DNA from: Heloderma charlesbogerti
Taxonomy: Eukaryota > Chordata > Lepidosauria > Squamata > Helodermatidae
Direction of reading: 5' to 3'
Assembly: GCA_026122225.1 (NCBI GenBank)
Contig: JANEZZ010001393.1
Coordinates: 248,001 to 312,000 of the forward strand
Length of the DNA: 64,000 bases
Made by a program: the position numbers and the translations under genes. This document shows positions 1 to 10,849 of this stretch, in pieces. Under the pieces are notes generated by a model, which did not search any database, was not told the DNA's origin, and saw nothing but the letters and a program-made list of their open reading frames with translations. How positions within the stretch are numbered: position 1 is the stretch's first letter; each line of letters begins with the position of its first letter.

Positions 1-62
1 TTTCCCAGCACAAGCATAGGTGTGTTTACTCAGAAGTAACTCCCATTGTGCTCAATGAGGCT
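1..62. repeat. Short interspersed repeat of the GCAATCCTATGC / TTTACTCAGAAGTAA type, partial
   Basis: The window opens in a diverged copy of a short repeat that recurs at 8,777, 13,211, 18,767, 20,470 and 21,090. The recognisable core is TTTACTCAGAAGTAACTCCC followed by a CTCAATG-type block. It is cut by the window edge, so its full length cannot be judged. Confidence 0.5.
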
Positions 63-90
63 TGTTCCTGAAATGCAGGTGCATCTGGAA

Positions 91-142
91 CTTCAGGGGA
101 AAGGAGAAAGAGGGGAGAGCTTCAGGGGAAAGGAGAAAGAGA
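91..142. repeat. Short tandem duplication
   Basis: A block of about 22 bases beginning CTTCAGGGGAAAGGAGAAAG is present twice, at about 91-112 and 120-141, with a period close to 29 bases. It sits in purine-rich DNA with no other recognisable feature. Confidence 0.8.
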
Positions 143-471
143 GCAGGGGGGAAGCCTCTCTTATTGGTTGAGCAGCCCCTGCCAGTCAGAATATATTCAC
201 TCCCACCTCCACCCGGAAGTATGTTCTGTGAAGCGACTTTTACTGGTGCGGAGCACTCGCTTGTGGAGCCTAGCATGGACCAAAGTGCAGCAACGCTGAT
301 TCCTTTTTAAAAAATCTGGTACTTCTCCATTCACTTCTCCTTCCATTGTCATGGAAGCACCCCCCTGGTCACCAGAGCAGAGTTTACCAGTGGTGCTTCC
401 AAATGGGACTATCATGGCACCGCCACCCTGCCTCAATCTCAGCCTTTTATGTGGGGGTCCAGACATCATTG

Positions 472-853
472 GGCTTCTGCACATGGGGCTTTTATCCTGA
501 TATTGAGATTGGTTACTCATGGATATTTGCAGGTCCTTTACATGATGTCATCAACCTCCAGGGCATCTCCCATGCTAAATGACTTTTATCCCATTTTTTA
601 AAGTTCGGAGATAATGAGCTATCAAATTACACTGCATTGAATTCCCTCCTAAAAAGAGGAAATCCCTCAATAAGATGAGCTAGAGCACAGTGCCATCTAG
701 TGGCTGTACAATGAAGCATATAGCACATACAGATAAGGCGGAAAAGGGTCGGGGGAGGAAGCACGTGTAAAGGGAGCCCATCATGATCCTGCATTTAAAA
801 TGGAAGCAAAAAGCCCCGGTAAAGTTGCAGGATTTTAGGCGGTGTAGAAATGC
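472..853 (+). mobile_element. MITE family A, copy 1 (3-bp TSD TTG)
   Basis: This copy starts GGCTTCTGCACATGGGGC and ends in GGTGTAGAAATGC. It is flanked by TTG at 469-471 and 854-856. Internal landmarks shared with the other family A copies are CTTTTATCCTG, GATTGAGATTGGTTACTC (here ATATTGAGATTGG), a TTTACATGATG block, AATGAGCTATCAAATTAC, GCCATCTAGTGGCTGTA, and a GCATTTAAAA hairpin near the right end. There is no coding capacity. The 3-bp duplication and GC-rich ends suggest a nonautonomous DNA transposon, perhaps PIF/Harbinger-like; the superfamily is inferred. Confidence 0.8.
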
Positions 854-856
854 TTG

Positions 857-2605
857 TTGTCTTGCTTTCATATTTTTTCACCATTTCTTCCATCTTTTTG
901 GATCTTTTCATCTTCCATCTTTTCCATCCTGTAGAAAAGGAGAAAATGATAGAATACCTGTGTGATGCCTTCCGATTGATAACTCTAGGAAGCACTCCAG
1001 CTAAGCCTGCTGCAGGTGTAAGCAGCCCTACCCACTGCATTTTGAATCAAGAAACATCTCCCAAAGAGCAGTGGTCTAAGCCATATGGACTACAACCAAT
1101 ACTGAATGTCTGAAGTTCAGACCTTTATACTGAGGTAGACAATTTGCTCTCTCTAACCCACTATTATCTATTCTTTCTTATTTTATTATTTAAAAGAGCT
1201 TTCCCCTGACTTACAGCCAAAAGTTGTTCAGACTGGCTTTCACATAATGTAAAAATAGCAGTCCTATCTAATAATAGCAAATTCATCATCTGAGTGATGA
1301 TCCTTATGTAGTCAAAATAATGTCATCTGTGCACAAGAGGGAGGTATCAACAGACTGGGGAGAACCCCAAGGTTTGCATAAGTAAAAAGAAAAAACAGAA
1401 AAAACTTTTAAGCCACACCCTCAAACAACCCAATGAAGGCTGAGCATGCTCATTGTTCACGGAATGCTGGCTGGCTAAGTGCGGGAGGGGAAGAAATGGA
1501 AACGGGGTGCGAGGATGGGATGGAGTATCCTAGAGGACGTAGCTGGCTGGAACTCTGAACAGGAGTACTCTCCACTGCAACATTTTATTGCAGAACCCAC
1601 TTGTACTATCTACTAGTCACTCCTGGGGTTATTACAACCAGTCCGTGACTAGGTAAAATAGTCCCTGCTTATGTTAACATCAGACGTTTCCAGCAGGTCA
1701 TTATTTCCTTTTGTAATAACAGCCAAATGTACTCTTACTGCCAGCAATCTCCCTGTGTGTTAACCTGAAGGATCAAAGGTCCACGCTCTTGGGGCTCTGT
1801 GCGTGACACCAATGGTTCTCTTCTAGCAATCCTTCTGTTTGTTGCAAATCCAAGCACTAGGATGTGAAGCTAACCCAAACACCAGAGTGTTCCAAAATAC
1901 GAATATGTGGAATAGCAAGAGCATACGGTCTGGTTGTTACTGCTACTTTCCTCCAGCAGTACTCAAATACTGGCCTTCTGTTTCTTGATGTTTGAGCAGT
2001 TTAAATCAGACCCCAAGAAGGGGGTGGGGAGGGATAACACTTTTCCTGCAAAGACGATGACTGCATTAAACATCCATTTCCTTGTATTTCTTTCACTGGG
2101 ATCCAAGTACTGCTTTCATGGATCTGGCATGCTTTAAAAAAAAAAAATGGACATCCTTCAGTAATTTCAGTCTTTGAAACTGGCCAAAGCTTTTCACCAG
2201 GCCACTGCCTTTTTGCTGGAAGCCCTCCACGTCTCCTCTCCTCTCCTCTCCCCGCCAAGCCTTTGCATTTTTCACAGCAGGGCCAAAACCTCCAGACACA
2301 TGCAAGTGGGCTCCTCCCCACCACTGGCATATTGATATTCACTGGGAAGCTGTAATTAATTAGGCCCCCTTGCCCTTTCTCCCCTCTAAGCCCTTTGTGC
2401 TGCTTTGGCCCTGCTGTTCAAAACCTTGCCGAGTCAGCGCATTCCAGCCGGTTTAGCAAGGGCCTCTGGCAAAAAGAAAAACCCCTTAAATACACAGGAT
2501 TTGGATATTCCCTGAGGACCTTGAGCTGAAACACCTTTCAAAGATTGCTCAGTCTATACATTTAGGAAATAGAGAGTCATTAAATTGTCCACCTCTAGCC
2601 TCCTA

Positions 2606-2610
<5 letters not shown>
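857..2610. other. No recognisable feature
   Basis: I see no coding exon, RNA gene or repeat that I can name here. The part at 2,340-2,480 is free of repeats and contains TGTAATTAATTAGG and a GC-rich block; it is listed as a possible conserved noncoding element in the findings. Confidence 0.4.

Positions 2611-2663
<53 letters not shown>
2611..2663. repeat. (CT)n microsatellite
   Basis: A pure CT dinucleotide run of about 53 bases. Confidence 0.97.
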
Positions 2664-2667
<4 letters not shown>

Positions 2668-4283
2668 TTAGTGCTGTGTTGCACACATCAGCTTCAAGAG
2701 CTTACTTTTGATACAAGTTATTTGGATTTGGGAAGAAGTGTAGCCTTTCTGAAACTCTAGCCACATGTGAAAAAAATGTCCAGGGAAGGAACAGTTTTGT
2801 TGCTGTTGAAGTGATGTATAACAAGACTTCTGTTTTAGGATTTGGACTTCTTTTTCTTAAAAACTAAATTAAAAGCTATAGAAAACCTTTTAATAATTTT
2901 TTTTTTTTAAGAATGTAAGGAAGTCAGACACCAAATCTGTAAAATTGCCTGTCAGCAATATAAACATATCTTTAAGATTCAGGCATGGACTGTGATATCA
3001 GTGTTAATGATGTCTAATATTCATGCAGTTTTGCCCTTCCAGTCCCCTGGGCAGGTACGTGTCAGCCATTTTAGGAGCTGGACTACCCATGTTTGTTAAA
3101 AATAAAACAATTAGAATTTCCTGCTTGATAATTGTTCAACTTCCTGTTGATAACTGGGTAAGCCCCAATTATCAACAGTCCTATGCGCACTCAACTGAAT
3201 ATGAGACAATGTAGGTCTGAAAGAAGGTGAGATGCATGTGTATAACAGAAGCAAGGACTAGCAAAGGTGGGAATAGTCCCGATGCTTGATCAGTTGCTAT
3301 GATCTCCAGGCACCAACCCTATATGTTATTATTTTCTACATTCCGACCAAGGCACCCTTTCTGGCACTCTCTACATGTGCCCAATATATGCTGGATAACA
3401 AGAAGTATTAGACATAGATGCAAAGATCACTCACATGAGGTTACTTAGAAAGTTATTCCAAGGTTTTGGAAACCTTAATTTTTTTTAAGGGCACCTTTCC
3501 TTCCTACCATCTACAAAGCACACATTTTTATATTTGAATACCGTTGACTGAAATATTTATTTTTCAATATGTCACACAAATCTTAGTCTTATGTTCTATA
3601 ACTGTGAGAATTTCAAGTTAAAATGCTGAAAGTCTCACTCAAATTCTCAGATTTCAGAGTTTTATACCAGTAGCTGGAAATCTGATACTCCCAAACATCT
3701 AAACTGAGAACTTGAAGTTTGAATGTGAACTACTGGGTTGTTCTTTAGTTCTTGGGGGTAGACTGTATGCAATGATGAAAATGAATTGCATGTTTCAGAA
3801 TCTCCTATAATGTTATATACAAAGTCAGCAGTCAGAAAAAGCACAGGATATCATCATCATGGCGATCACTGACCGAGTAAGATTGTCTTCCAAAGATAGA
3901 GTCTATCTAGAGCACAGGATATAACTCTCCTAGGACTGTATTGCTTCAGGGTCTCATATCTCAATGTTTCCACAGGGTTAGAAAATAAAACTCCCTGCAG
4001 GTAGAAAGTTAGCTCATCAAATCAAATTTTCTGTGGTATAGTCCGAAAAGGATTGTAGGACATGTGTTTCCCCCACGGATATTGAATAAGCATCATGATT
4101 AAGGAATGAAATTGGATTTTATATTGTTGTGTGTGTGTTTTTTAGCTCTGCTCCCCGTGTGCTCCTGTTCTTTCAGTTCTATTGACAAAACTAGAGTTTC
4201 AACACCCCCAAAGTAATTTTTGAAACTTAAATATTCAATCTGTGCTCTTAAAACCCAACTATTCTTGGAATAAGAACTACTTA
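2664..4283. other. No recognisable feature
   Basis: AT-rich sequence with stop codons in all frames and no repeat I can assign. Reading frames here are under 65 codons and look like chance frames. Confidence 0.4.
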
Positions 4284-4392
4284 GGGTGCAATCCTATGCT
4301 GGTTTAGACAGAAAAAAGTCCTACAACTCCCAGCATTGAATGCTGGGAGTGGTAGGACTTTTGTCTGTCTAAACCTGCATAAGATTGCGCCC
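4284..4392. mobile_element. Near-perfect hairpin MITE (GGGTGCAATCC ends)
   Basis: Two arms of about 54 bases are inverted copies of each other: the left begins GGGTGCAATCCTATGC and the right ends GATTGCGCCC. Both contain GTTTAGACAGA and GTCCTAC, and they meet at AGCATTGAATGCT. Flanks are TTA on the left and TAA on the right, which fits a TWA target of the PIF/Harbinger type with one change. The termini match the longer elements at 43,364 and 53,309, so this is probably a solo-TIR hairpin of the same group. A single-arm relic is at 55,651. Confidence 0.8.
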
Positions 4393-4395
4393 TAA

Positions 4396-5640
4396 GTATC
4401 TTAATTCCATTTTACAGATAAATAGAGAATGTCTTTCATTTAGGCGTGATTTGTCTGGTATTCCAATATTTTAACTGAAATTGATTGAATTTAGAAAATT
4501 CCAAGTTACAAGCTCTAGTAGAAAAGTTAAAGCAAATAACAAAACCTGTATTGAACTGGCTAATCAGGTACAGCTGGAGCACATGTACTTGGTACATTTC
4601 AAAGAAAATGGTGACTGTAGGTTTGAGTACTGTTGTAAGCCTAAATCTTCTGTACTTTTTAGCAATTACGGTCAGAGTTTGAACAGAGTAGCAGAATTGA
4701 CTGGGTGGTTGTTTTGTTGTTGTTAAAGGGAAGCAAATGCTCTTAGATTGCTCAGGAAACTATCTCTGAATACCTTTGGGTTGCTTTGGTTTGGCAATGC
4801 AAGTAGGTGTAAGATTTCAATCTAGGTTGGGCTGGGTTTCTATTTCTTTTTCCACAGTTCTGTGTCAGCTCTCTGGCCCTGCCAGAAGCCAGAGTAGCCA
4901 TACAAACACTTGCATATCCTGCTCTCAGTTTTCAGGTACATTTAGCTGGAACTGAACTGCTAAGGAGGTGCTTTCCTCTGGGTTGCTCAGCAGAAGGATA
5001 AGGTGTTCTGTGTGAGGAAATGTACGGGCATATGTATATGACTTACATACACCTTTGTGAGAGTAAATTCTTGCTCTCTTGAAACCCCACCCCACCCCCA
5101 CCACAGATAGTGGCTATAAATCATTTGCTCTAGATGTAGTCCTGAAACACTAGCCCCTTTGAATTCAGTGAGGCAAGTCCAGAGGAAAAGGCTAATGAAA
5201 TAAGCTATCTACATTGTTCCTTTACTTATGTTAGTTCAGAGAATAGGATGCAAAAGGAAGAAAAGTTCTGGAAAGTTGATTCCCCATCACCACCCATAAG
5301 AGCCCAGGATTAAAAAAAATGCAGTTGAATCTGTTTCATGGTTCCCGATAATTTGGATTAGGGCACCCTGTCTTTTCATGTTTGTAACATGCAACACATT
5401 GTTTAAATGTAAGTAGTGCTGGACTTCAAGCTTGAAGACAAGGTGTCTGCCTAAAGGCCATTCCCTCTTGTCCCAGATATGTGAAAGCAGTGTCAGCTTC
5501 TCAACAAGGCCTGTGACTGTGTGGGCTACACAGACAGGGTGTATTTAGGCACAGCAACCAGCAATCACTCTCTACAGTGGTATGTGAAAGAGTGTCCATA
5601 TCCCTATCTCCCAACCTACAGCCAAATGAGTGCCTATGGT
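4396..5640. other. No recognisable feature
   Basis: No domain-bearing frame or repeat that I can name. The frame at 4,481-4,726 (81 codons) has no recognisable motif and is treated as chance. Confidence 0.4.
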
Positions 5641-5644
5641 TTTA

Positions 5645-6455
5645 GATAACTACCTCCCAGTATCAAATTTGCCATTCTTGGGGAAGGTGCTAGAGCATGT
5701 GTTGGCTTCACAACTCCAAGTGGTGTTGAATGATACTGATTATTTAGATCCATTCTAATCATGTTTCAGACCTGGTTATGGGTCAGAAACAGCCTTGGTT
5801 CCCCTGGGGAATGGATGGGGGAGTGCAACCATGTTGGTTCTTCTGGACCTCTCAGTGGTTGACCATGGTATCCTTCTAGACTGGGCTTGGGAGGCACAGT
5901 TTTAAAGTGATTCCCGTCCTTTCTGGAGGAGCGGTCTCAAAAGGTGGTGCTGAGGGACTTTTGCTCCACCCCATGGCCATTAGTCTGTGGGGTGCCGCAA
6001 GGTTCCATCCTGTCCGTGTGCTTTCCAACATCTACATGACTCCACTAACTTGTAGTCAGTCAGGAGGTTTGGGCTAAAGTGTCATTAGTATGCAGATGAT
6101 ACTCAGCTCTACCTCTCATTTCCATCTACATATCCCGGGAAGGCTGTTGAACTCATGAACCAGTGTCTGGAGGCTGTTTTGGGGGGGATGAGGGTAAACA
6201 AGTTGAAACTTAATCCAGGCAAGACACTGGTACTGTGGGTTGGGAAACCAACTACTCTGGATGGCGGTTTACAACTGGACTTAGATGGGGTTGCACTCCC
6301 CCTAAAATACCGAGTCTGGGAGTCCTCCTGGAATCTGTGTTAGCTGGAGAAGCCCAGGTGTCTGTGGTGTCCAGGACTGCATTATTATTGTATGCTGCCT
6401 TAGGAGGGTTTCTGCCCTGAAAGTCAGCCAATAAATATTTTAAATAAATAAATTG
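5645..6455 (+). mobile_element. Decayed L2 LINE fragment
   Basis: Translation in shifting frames recovers L2 reverse transcriptase blocks: VSNLPFLGKVLEHV at the start, LVLLDLSVVDHGILLDW, GVPQGSILS (decayed), QYADDTQLYLSFPS with the catalytic YADD, NKLKLNPGKT, and DGVALPLK. After about 6,380 the C-terminal domain is missing and the sequence jumps to an L2-type end with AATAAATAAATAAATTG. It is 5' truncated, internally deleted and frameshifted, and cannot encode a protein. It is the oldest-looking of the L2 copies with a readable RT. Confidence 0.85.
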
Positions 6456-6494
6456 TGTTTGAGGCAGGCTGTTTCCTCAACCCAGAAGTTGCTG

Positions 6495-6620
6495 TTATTC
6501 CTACACCTTTAATAGTTGTGTAGAAGAAGGAATTTCAGCAGGTGTAGCTTGTCATGCAGCTTACACCTACTGAAATTCTTTCTTCTGTACAATTATTAAA
6601 GGTGCAGTAGCTCTGTCCCC
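6495..6620. repeat. Foldback repeat, about 50-base arms
   Basis: The left arm runs CTACACCTTTAATAG through CAGCAGGTGTAG. The right arm reads TACACCTACTGAAATTC to TTATTAAAGGTGCAG and is its inverted copy, with a loop near TTGTCATGCAGC. It is probably a small foldback MITE. A related single copy may lie at 16,985-17,100. Confidence 0.7.
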
Positions 6621-7059
6621 TTTTTCACCTGGTCCCCCTACTTGGTCTGTGATTGGGTGAGCTCCGCAAAGATTTGTGTGTATAGTTAACCCTAGGGCCA
6701 TTTTGTTGTTGTGAGATTAACCACGCTCTACTTCATCTTCTCTGTCATACAAAATGGTTCAGGCACCCAGTAAAAATGAGTGACTGAGAGTATAACCATC
6801 CCTGTGGAAGCAAGGTTGGATTATATTTGGTTCCTGTGTGAGAGAGACGGCAGTTACTGTTTTTGTTGGCAAGGCAAAAGGACGAGGTGAGGTTCAGACA
6901 ATCTTTGTTTGATTAGGTTTTCATTGGCGTGAGTTACTGATGCATTTGGCTTGGAGGAAGGAGGGCATTTCTGGTGGGCTAAGTGAGGAAAATATGTCAT
7001 AATTACTGTTATTCAGAGGAGGGGGGTTGACATTTATTCATGATTTGTTTAAAAAAAAT

Positions 7060-7250
7060 ATGTATCCTGCTCTTTAGGGCACCTTCATTTCATTCATTCA
7101 CTTATTACATTTCTATACTGCCCAATAGCCAAAGCTCTTATAGCTTACATCATTCAGTTCCAGTAATATGCACACAGAGGCACAGCTACACTAATAGAAC
7201 AGGAGACAATGCAGCATGCAACCTATGGAAATTCAAGGTATAATCATTTC
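7060..7250 (-). repeat. Old LINE 3'-end relic
   Basis: The sequence CATTCATTCACTTATTACATTTCTATACTGCC followed by AATAGCCAAAGCTC resembles the reverse complement of a LINE 3' end (ATTTATTA-type tail then a conserved block), similar to the tail at 23,915. Only the terminal part is present. Confidence 0.4.
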
Positions 7251-7534
7251 TAAAAGACAGTGAAGTGGGGGAGATATTCACCTGGTGCCAAAATGCAGCA
7301 ATGTAAGTTCCAGTCAATCTGCAGGGCACCCTTGGGTGGATGTTGTGTCAAAACAGGGGAAGTGGCATCAGATCAGCTCTTTCTTCTTCCAGGCTCCCTC
7401 TAAATCCTCTGCTCCAAAACAAGAACTACTAGCACCTTTAATTATGAATGAAGAGGCTGAACTGTTCTGTTATAAGCACCTTCTCTGTGGGATGGGTGGC
7501 ATAAATTTGTAATAAATATTTTTTTATTAGTAGG

Positions 7535-7690
7535 TATGAATTTTCAAAGTTTTATGATTGTCTTATTGCATTTTTGTGAGCTGCTTTGGTTGCTCTTACA
7601 TAAGCTATTTTAGGAAAGCTTTGTTTTAAAAGATGGCCTAGAAATATCTAAATTTTAAAAAAGCAGGATATAAATGGATAAAGATGGGCT
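7535..7690 (+). repeat. Old L2-like 3'-end relic
   Basis: TTGTGAGCTGCTTTGG followed at a distance by GCAGGATATAAATGG is the typical end of an L2-like LINE. No coding part is preserved. Confidence 0.45.
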
Positions 7691-7899
7691 ATCTTTATTT
7701 AAAAGATAAAGTACTATTTTAGTGGAGAGGTGGAATATAAATGCAAGAACTAAAAATAAATATGGCCATCTGATGGAAAGGCATTCTGCATATTCTCCCA
7801 GGCACTCTTTTCCTATTGTTATATTTTCAGAGGCTGAACCCCAGCATTTAGAACACATTTTGAAGCTGTGCCCTGGCTCAGAGTAATGCCTGAGTGTAG

Positions 7900-8237
7900 G
7901 GGCATTTCTACACGAGGCTGTTAAACTGCTGTATCTACTTTTGGTTCCGTTGCAGAATTGAGATCTGAGCACTACAAGAGGAGCATTACCTTTCCTGCTA
8001 TGTAACCTCTAGGTGGCACTATGGTATAGTGGAAGAGTGCAAATACACAAGTAGACATAGCATTTTCTTTCTGCCATCAGATATAATACCCCATTTTCTC
8101 TGCTCTTAAAAAACAAACAAACCTCTGTTTACAGACAGAAGCAAAACTGGAGGGTCATTATGTCATCTAAAGAACCCATAAACAACCATTAGTAGGGAAT
8201 GACAAGTGCACAATAAATGCCTCGCGTAGAGAAGCTC
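7900..8237. mobile_element. MITE family B, copy 1
   Basis: The ends are GGGCATTTCTACACGAGGC and GCCTCGCGTAGAGAAGCTC, an inverted pair. Inside is GGTGGCACTATGGTATAGTGG, the reverse of GTGCCACCTAGAGG in copy 2 at 20,734. No clear target duplication remains (TAG versus TCA). The termini and core resemble family A, so the two families may share a transposase source. Confidence 0.7.
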
Positions 8238-9606
8238 TCAATGAAAATGAGACTGCCATCTTGGCCTATTATGATTGACAACATTTTCAGGCACAGTAAA
8301 ATATATTTTATTATGACCAATCTGTGTTCCCAAAGCCTGTAGATGAGCTTTTGAGTTATGCAGTGCTCTTGCTCAGGATTGATGGTCAAGAACTTCTTGT
8401 TTTTTAAAGAAAAAATTGATATTTCTGTGTGTAGGCTGGCCAATTAGAACAAAATTCCTAGGAAAAATAAAATAACACCTCATAACGAATCCAATCAATT
8501 TTCACAAGGCAGCACGTACTGCAGTAATGTAGAAATACTGTAGCAATGCTTCATTGTGAGTGACCACTAGATAATATTACTATGCTGTCTTTACTTCTGT
8601 TCATTGCTTTACCTGAAAACACTTCATCACACTAGGTTCTGAAATGAGCTAAAAAGTGAGACAAGCGTGGCTGAATGCTAGTTTTATAGTTTCAGAGGGA
8701 GATCCATTTCTTCTTCATCCCAGAATTCTCCCAAGTAACCTGAGAATCTGTTACATGGCAGAGTTCTAACTTTATAGTGCAATCCTACTCAGGAGTAAGT
8801 CCGACTGATTTCAGTGGTGTCTACAGGTAAGTGGGTACAGGGTTGAAGTCTAACTCTGCAATGACTTGATCCATTCCTTCCTGAAATAATCTGCAAACAT
8901 AGATAAGTATGGCTTAACACTATGCTCTTGCTCAGAAACATTTTTTCTTTAATTCTTTTTCCTTGAGAAGGGTTCTGTGTAACTTTAATGCCTGCATACT
9001 ATATTCTGGAGACTGATCTTAATAAAAAATTAAAATGTATTATTTTACCACATGGCTAGGTGTTGGGGCATTTCACAAATAAGTGTGCTCTGTGTTATTT
9101 AGAAGTGAAAATAGATTCATGCGAGTTGTGTAAAAAACAAAACAAAACACCACACCAAATATAATGAAATAAAACAAACAAATGAAAAAAAATAAAAGCA
9201 ATGCTTACTGAAAACTGCAGGTTCTGTTCTCCTTTCCTTCCCCCATCCCCAGCTCTTGCTTGGAAACAGGTTCTAATTAAGGCACCGTCTGTTAGATGAG
9301 TTTATTTTCCGTTTCCAGAGCCAAAGGACAAAGGAGAGAGGTTACTTCATGGAAAGTGAGGAATAAGCAAAAGCATTTCTGATTGGATTCCAATCTCCTA
9401 GCCTTTCCTCTCCCCTCCCCTCCCATTTTCCACAATCCCCTCAGCACTGGTTTTGGGGACTACTAATTTAACATGCTGGAAAGAATGCAGAACAGATATG
9501 CAAAGGGAACTTTTTATCCAGAAAACAAGGAATGATCAAAAGGCAAAGTGCCATGCATGAAGGATTGAGGGATTGTACATCCTGACAGTGGTTCTGACTC
9601 CCTATA
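8238..9606. other. Mostly unassigned; contains one short repeat
   Basis: At about 8,777-8,840 there is a GTGCAATCCTACTCAGGAGTAAG repeat of the kind seen at 1-62. The segment 9,250-9,370 is repeat-free and contains TTCTAATTAAGG and CCAAAGGACAAAGG, a possible regulatory stretch. No gene was recognised. Confidence 0.4.
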
Positions 9607-9731
9607 TCAGTCTTCCCCAAAGAGATTTTGGACTTCAGTTCTTATCAGCCCAAGCCAGCATGGCCAATGGTCAGGAATGCTGGGAGTTGTAGTTCAAAAC
9701 ATCAGGAGGGCACCAGGTTGGGGAAGGTTGG
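9607..9731. mobile_element. hAT-like palindromic MITE (CCAGATG/CTACAACTCCC family), copy 1
   Basis: The left end CAGTCTTCCCCAA and the right end TTGGGGAAGGTTG are inverted copies. The centre has AGCCAGCATGGCCAATGG and GGGAGTTGTAGTTC, the hallmark of a family repeated at 9,949, 13,055, 17,838, 23,296 and 38,736. There is no coding capacity. Confidence 0.75.
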
Positions 9732-9948
9732 TTTAGGACTTCAATTTCTTCTCTGGTTAATTTCTTGGGCTATTTTTATATTCGCATTGAAAGCAGCTTT
9801 CCTCAAATCATTTGCCTTTGGTGAGCCTGATGGCCTTGCATCTCTACGAAGATGACTCCATCTCACTTAGTAGGTTCACATCCTTGGGTGGCACCACCCA
9901 CCTGGGGCTCCACTCCTTTCAATAGCAACTGGTTTCAATAAACAAAGG

Positions 9949-10078
9949 TAGGGCTAGGCAACCTGGTACCCTCCAGATCTTTTGGACTACCATAAACCCC
10001 AGCCAGCATGGCTAAAGGTCAGGGATTATAGGAGTTGTAGTACAGAATATCTGGAGGGCACCAAGTTTCCTACCCCTG
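9949..10078. mobile_element. hAT-like palindromic MITE, copy 2 (8-bp TSD)
   Basis: The termini TAGGGCTAGGCAACCTGG and CCAAGTTTCCTACCCCTG are an inverted pair. Flanks are AACAAAGG (9,941-9,948) and AACTAAGG (10,079-10,086), a 7 of 8 match that fits the 8-bp target duplication of hAT transposons. Confidence 0.8.
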
Positions 10079-10629
10079 AACTAAGGTGTACTCAAAGCAC
10101 ATGAGTATCATGTCAACAGCTATGCATGCTGGAAAACACAGGATACGATTCCTTCTTCACACACTTCATTTTTATATCAGTGGATCTCAACTCAAGGCTA
10201 TTGCAGTTCAAGATGGTAGAATGGGTGTACAAGTGCCTGCCAGCCAGCAATATTTCTTTTTGTAAAGTTGTCTAGTCTCCACCAGAGGGCATTGAGATGA
10301 CTTGAGAAAGTCTCCTATTTTGTATCTACCTGTGTTCTCACTACTAATGTTACTGTTACACATACATCAGTTCTCTGAGTGGTGAGACATTCTGGGAGTG
10401 CAGTGTTTACCCAGGTTTTGTTTTGTTTGGAAAGAGGTCACTGGAGGCTTAATGGCATTTTGTAACTTTTGCATTTATTTATAAATATACAGGTTGAGCA
10501 CAGGTGGAGGTTACAGCATAAATACTCCAATAGATATCCAGAATCCACTGGTTCTACATCAGATTTCTGGGGTGGCAGCCAGCACCCCAATATGTGATGT
10601 GCTTTTCAGAGTTTAAAAATCAACTTTTT

Positions 10630-10830
10630 AGGCCAGTTCATGTTATTACCGCGGCTTAAACAAGCCGTGATGGCTTGTTTAAGCTGCTGCATGTGCCAGA
10701 CAAAAGTTGAATAATCACTGCCTGGGAGGAGCTTGTCATGTCATCTGAACCCAGGTGGCATGGCTTGTTGGAGGGTTAAACAATCCTCAAATAACCCAGC
10801 AATGGCCCATGGTGATCGCGTGAACCAGGT
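10630..10830. repeat. Possible MITE with internal hairpin
   Basis: GCGGCTTAAACAAGCC and GGCTTGTTTAAGCTGC form a tight hairpin at about 10,653-10,688. The outer blocks CCAGTTCATG and GTGAACCAGG may be terminal repeats. Only one copy is seen here, so the call is tentative. Confidence 0.4.
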
Positions 10831-10849
10831 CCATGTGTCTGTTCTCAAA

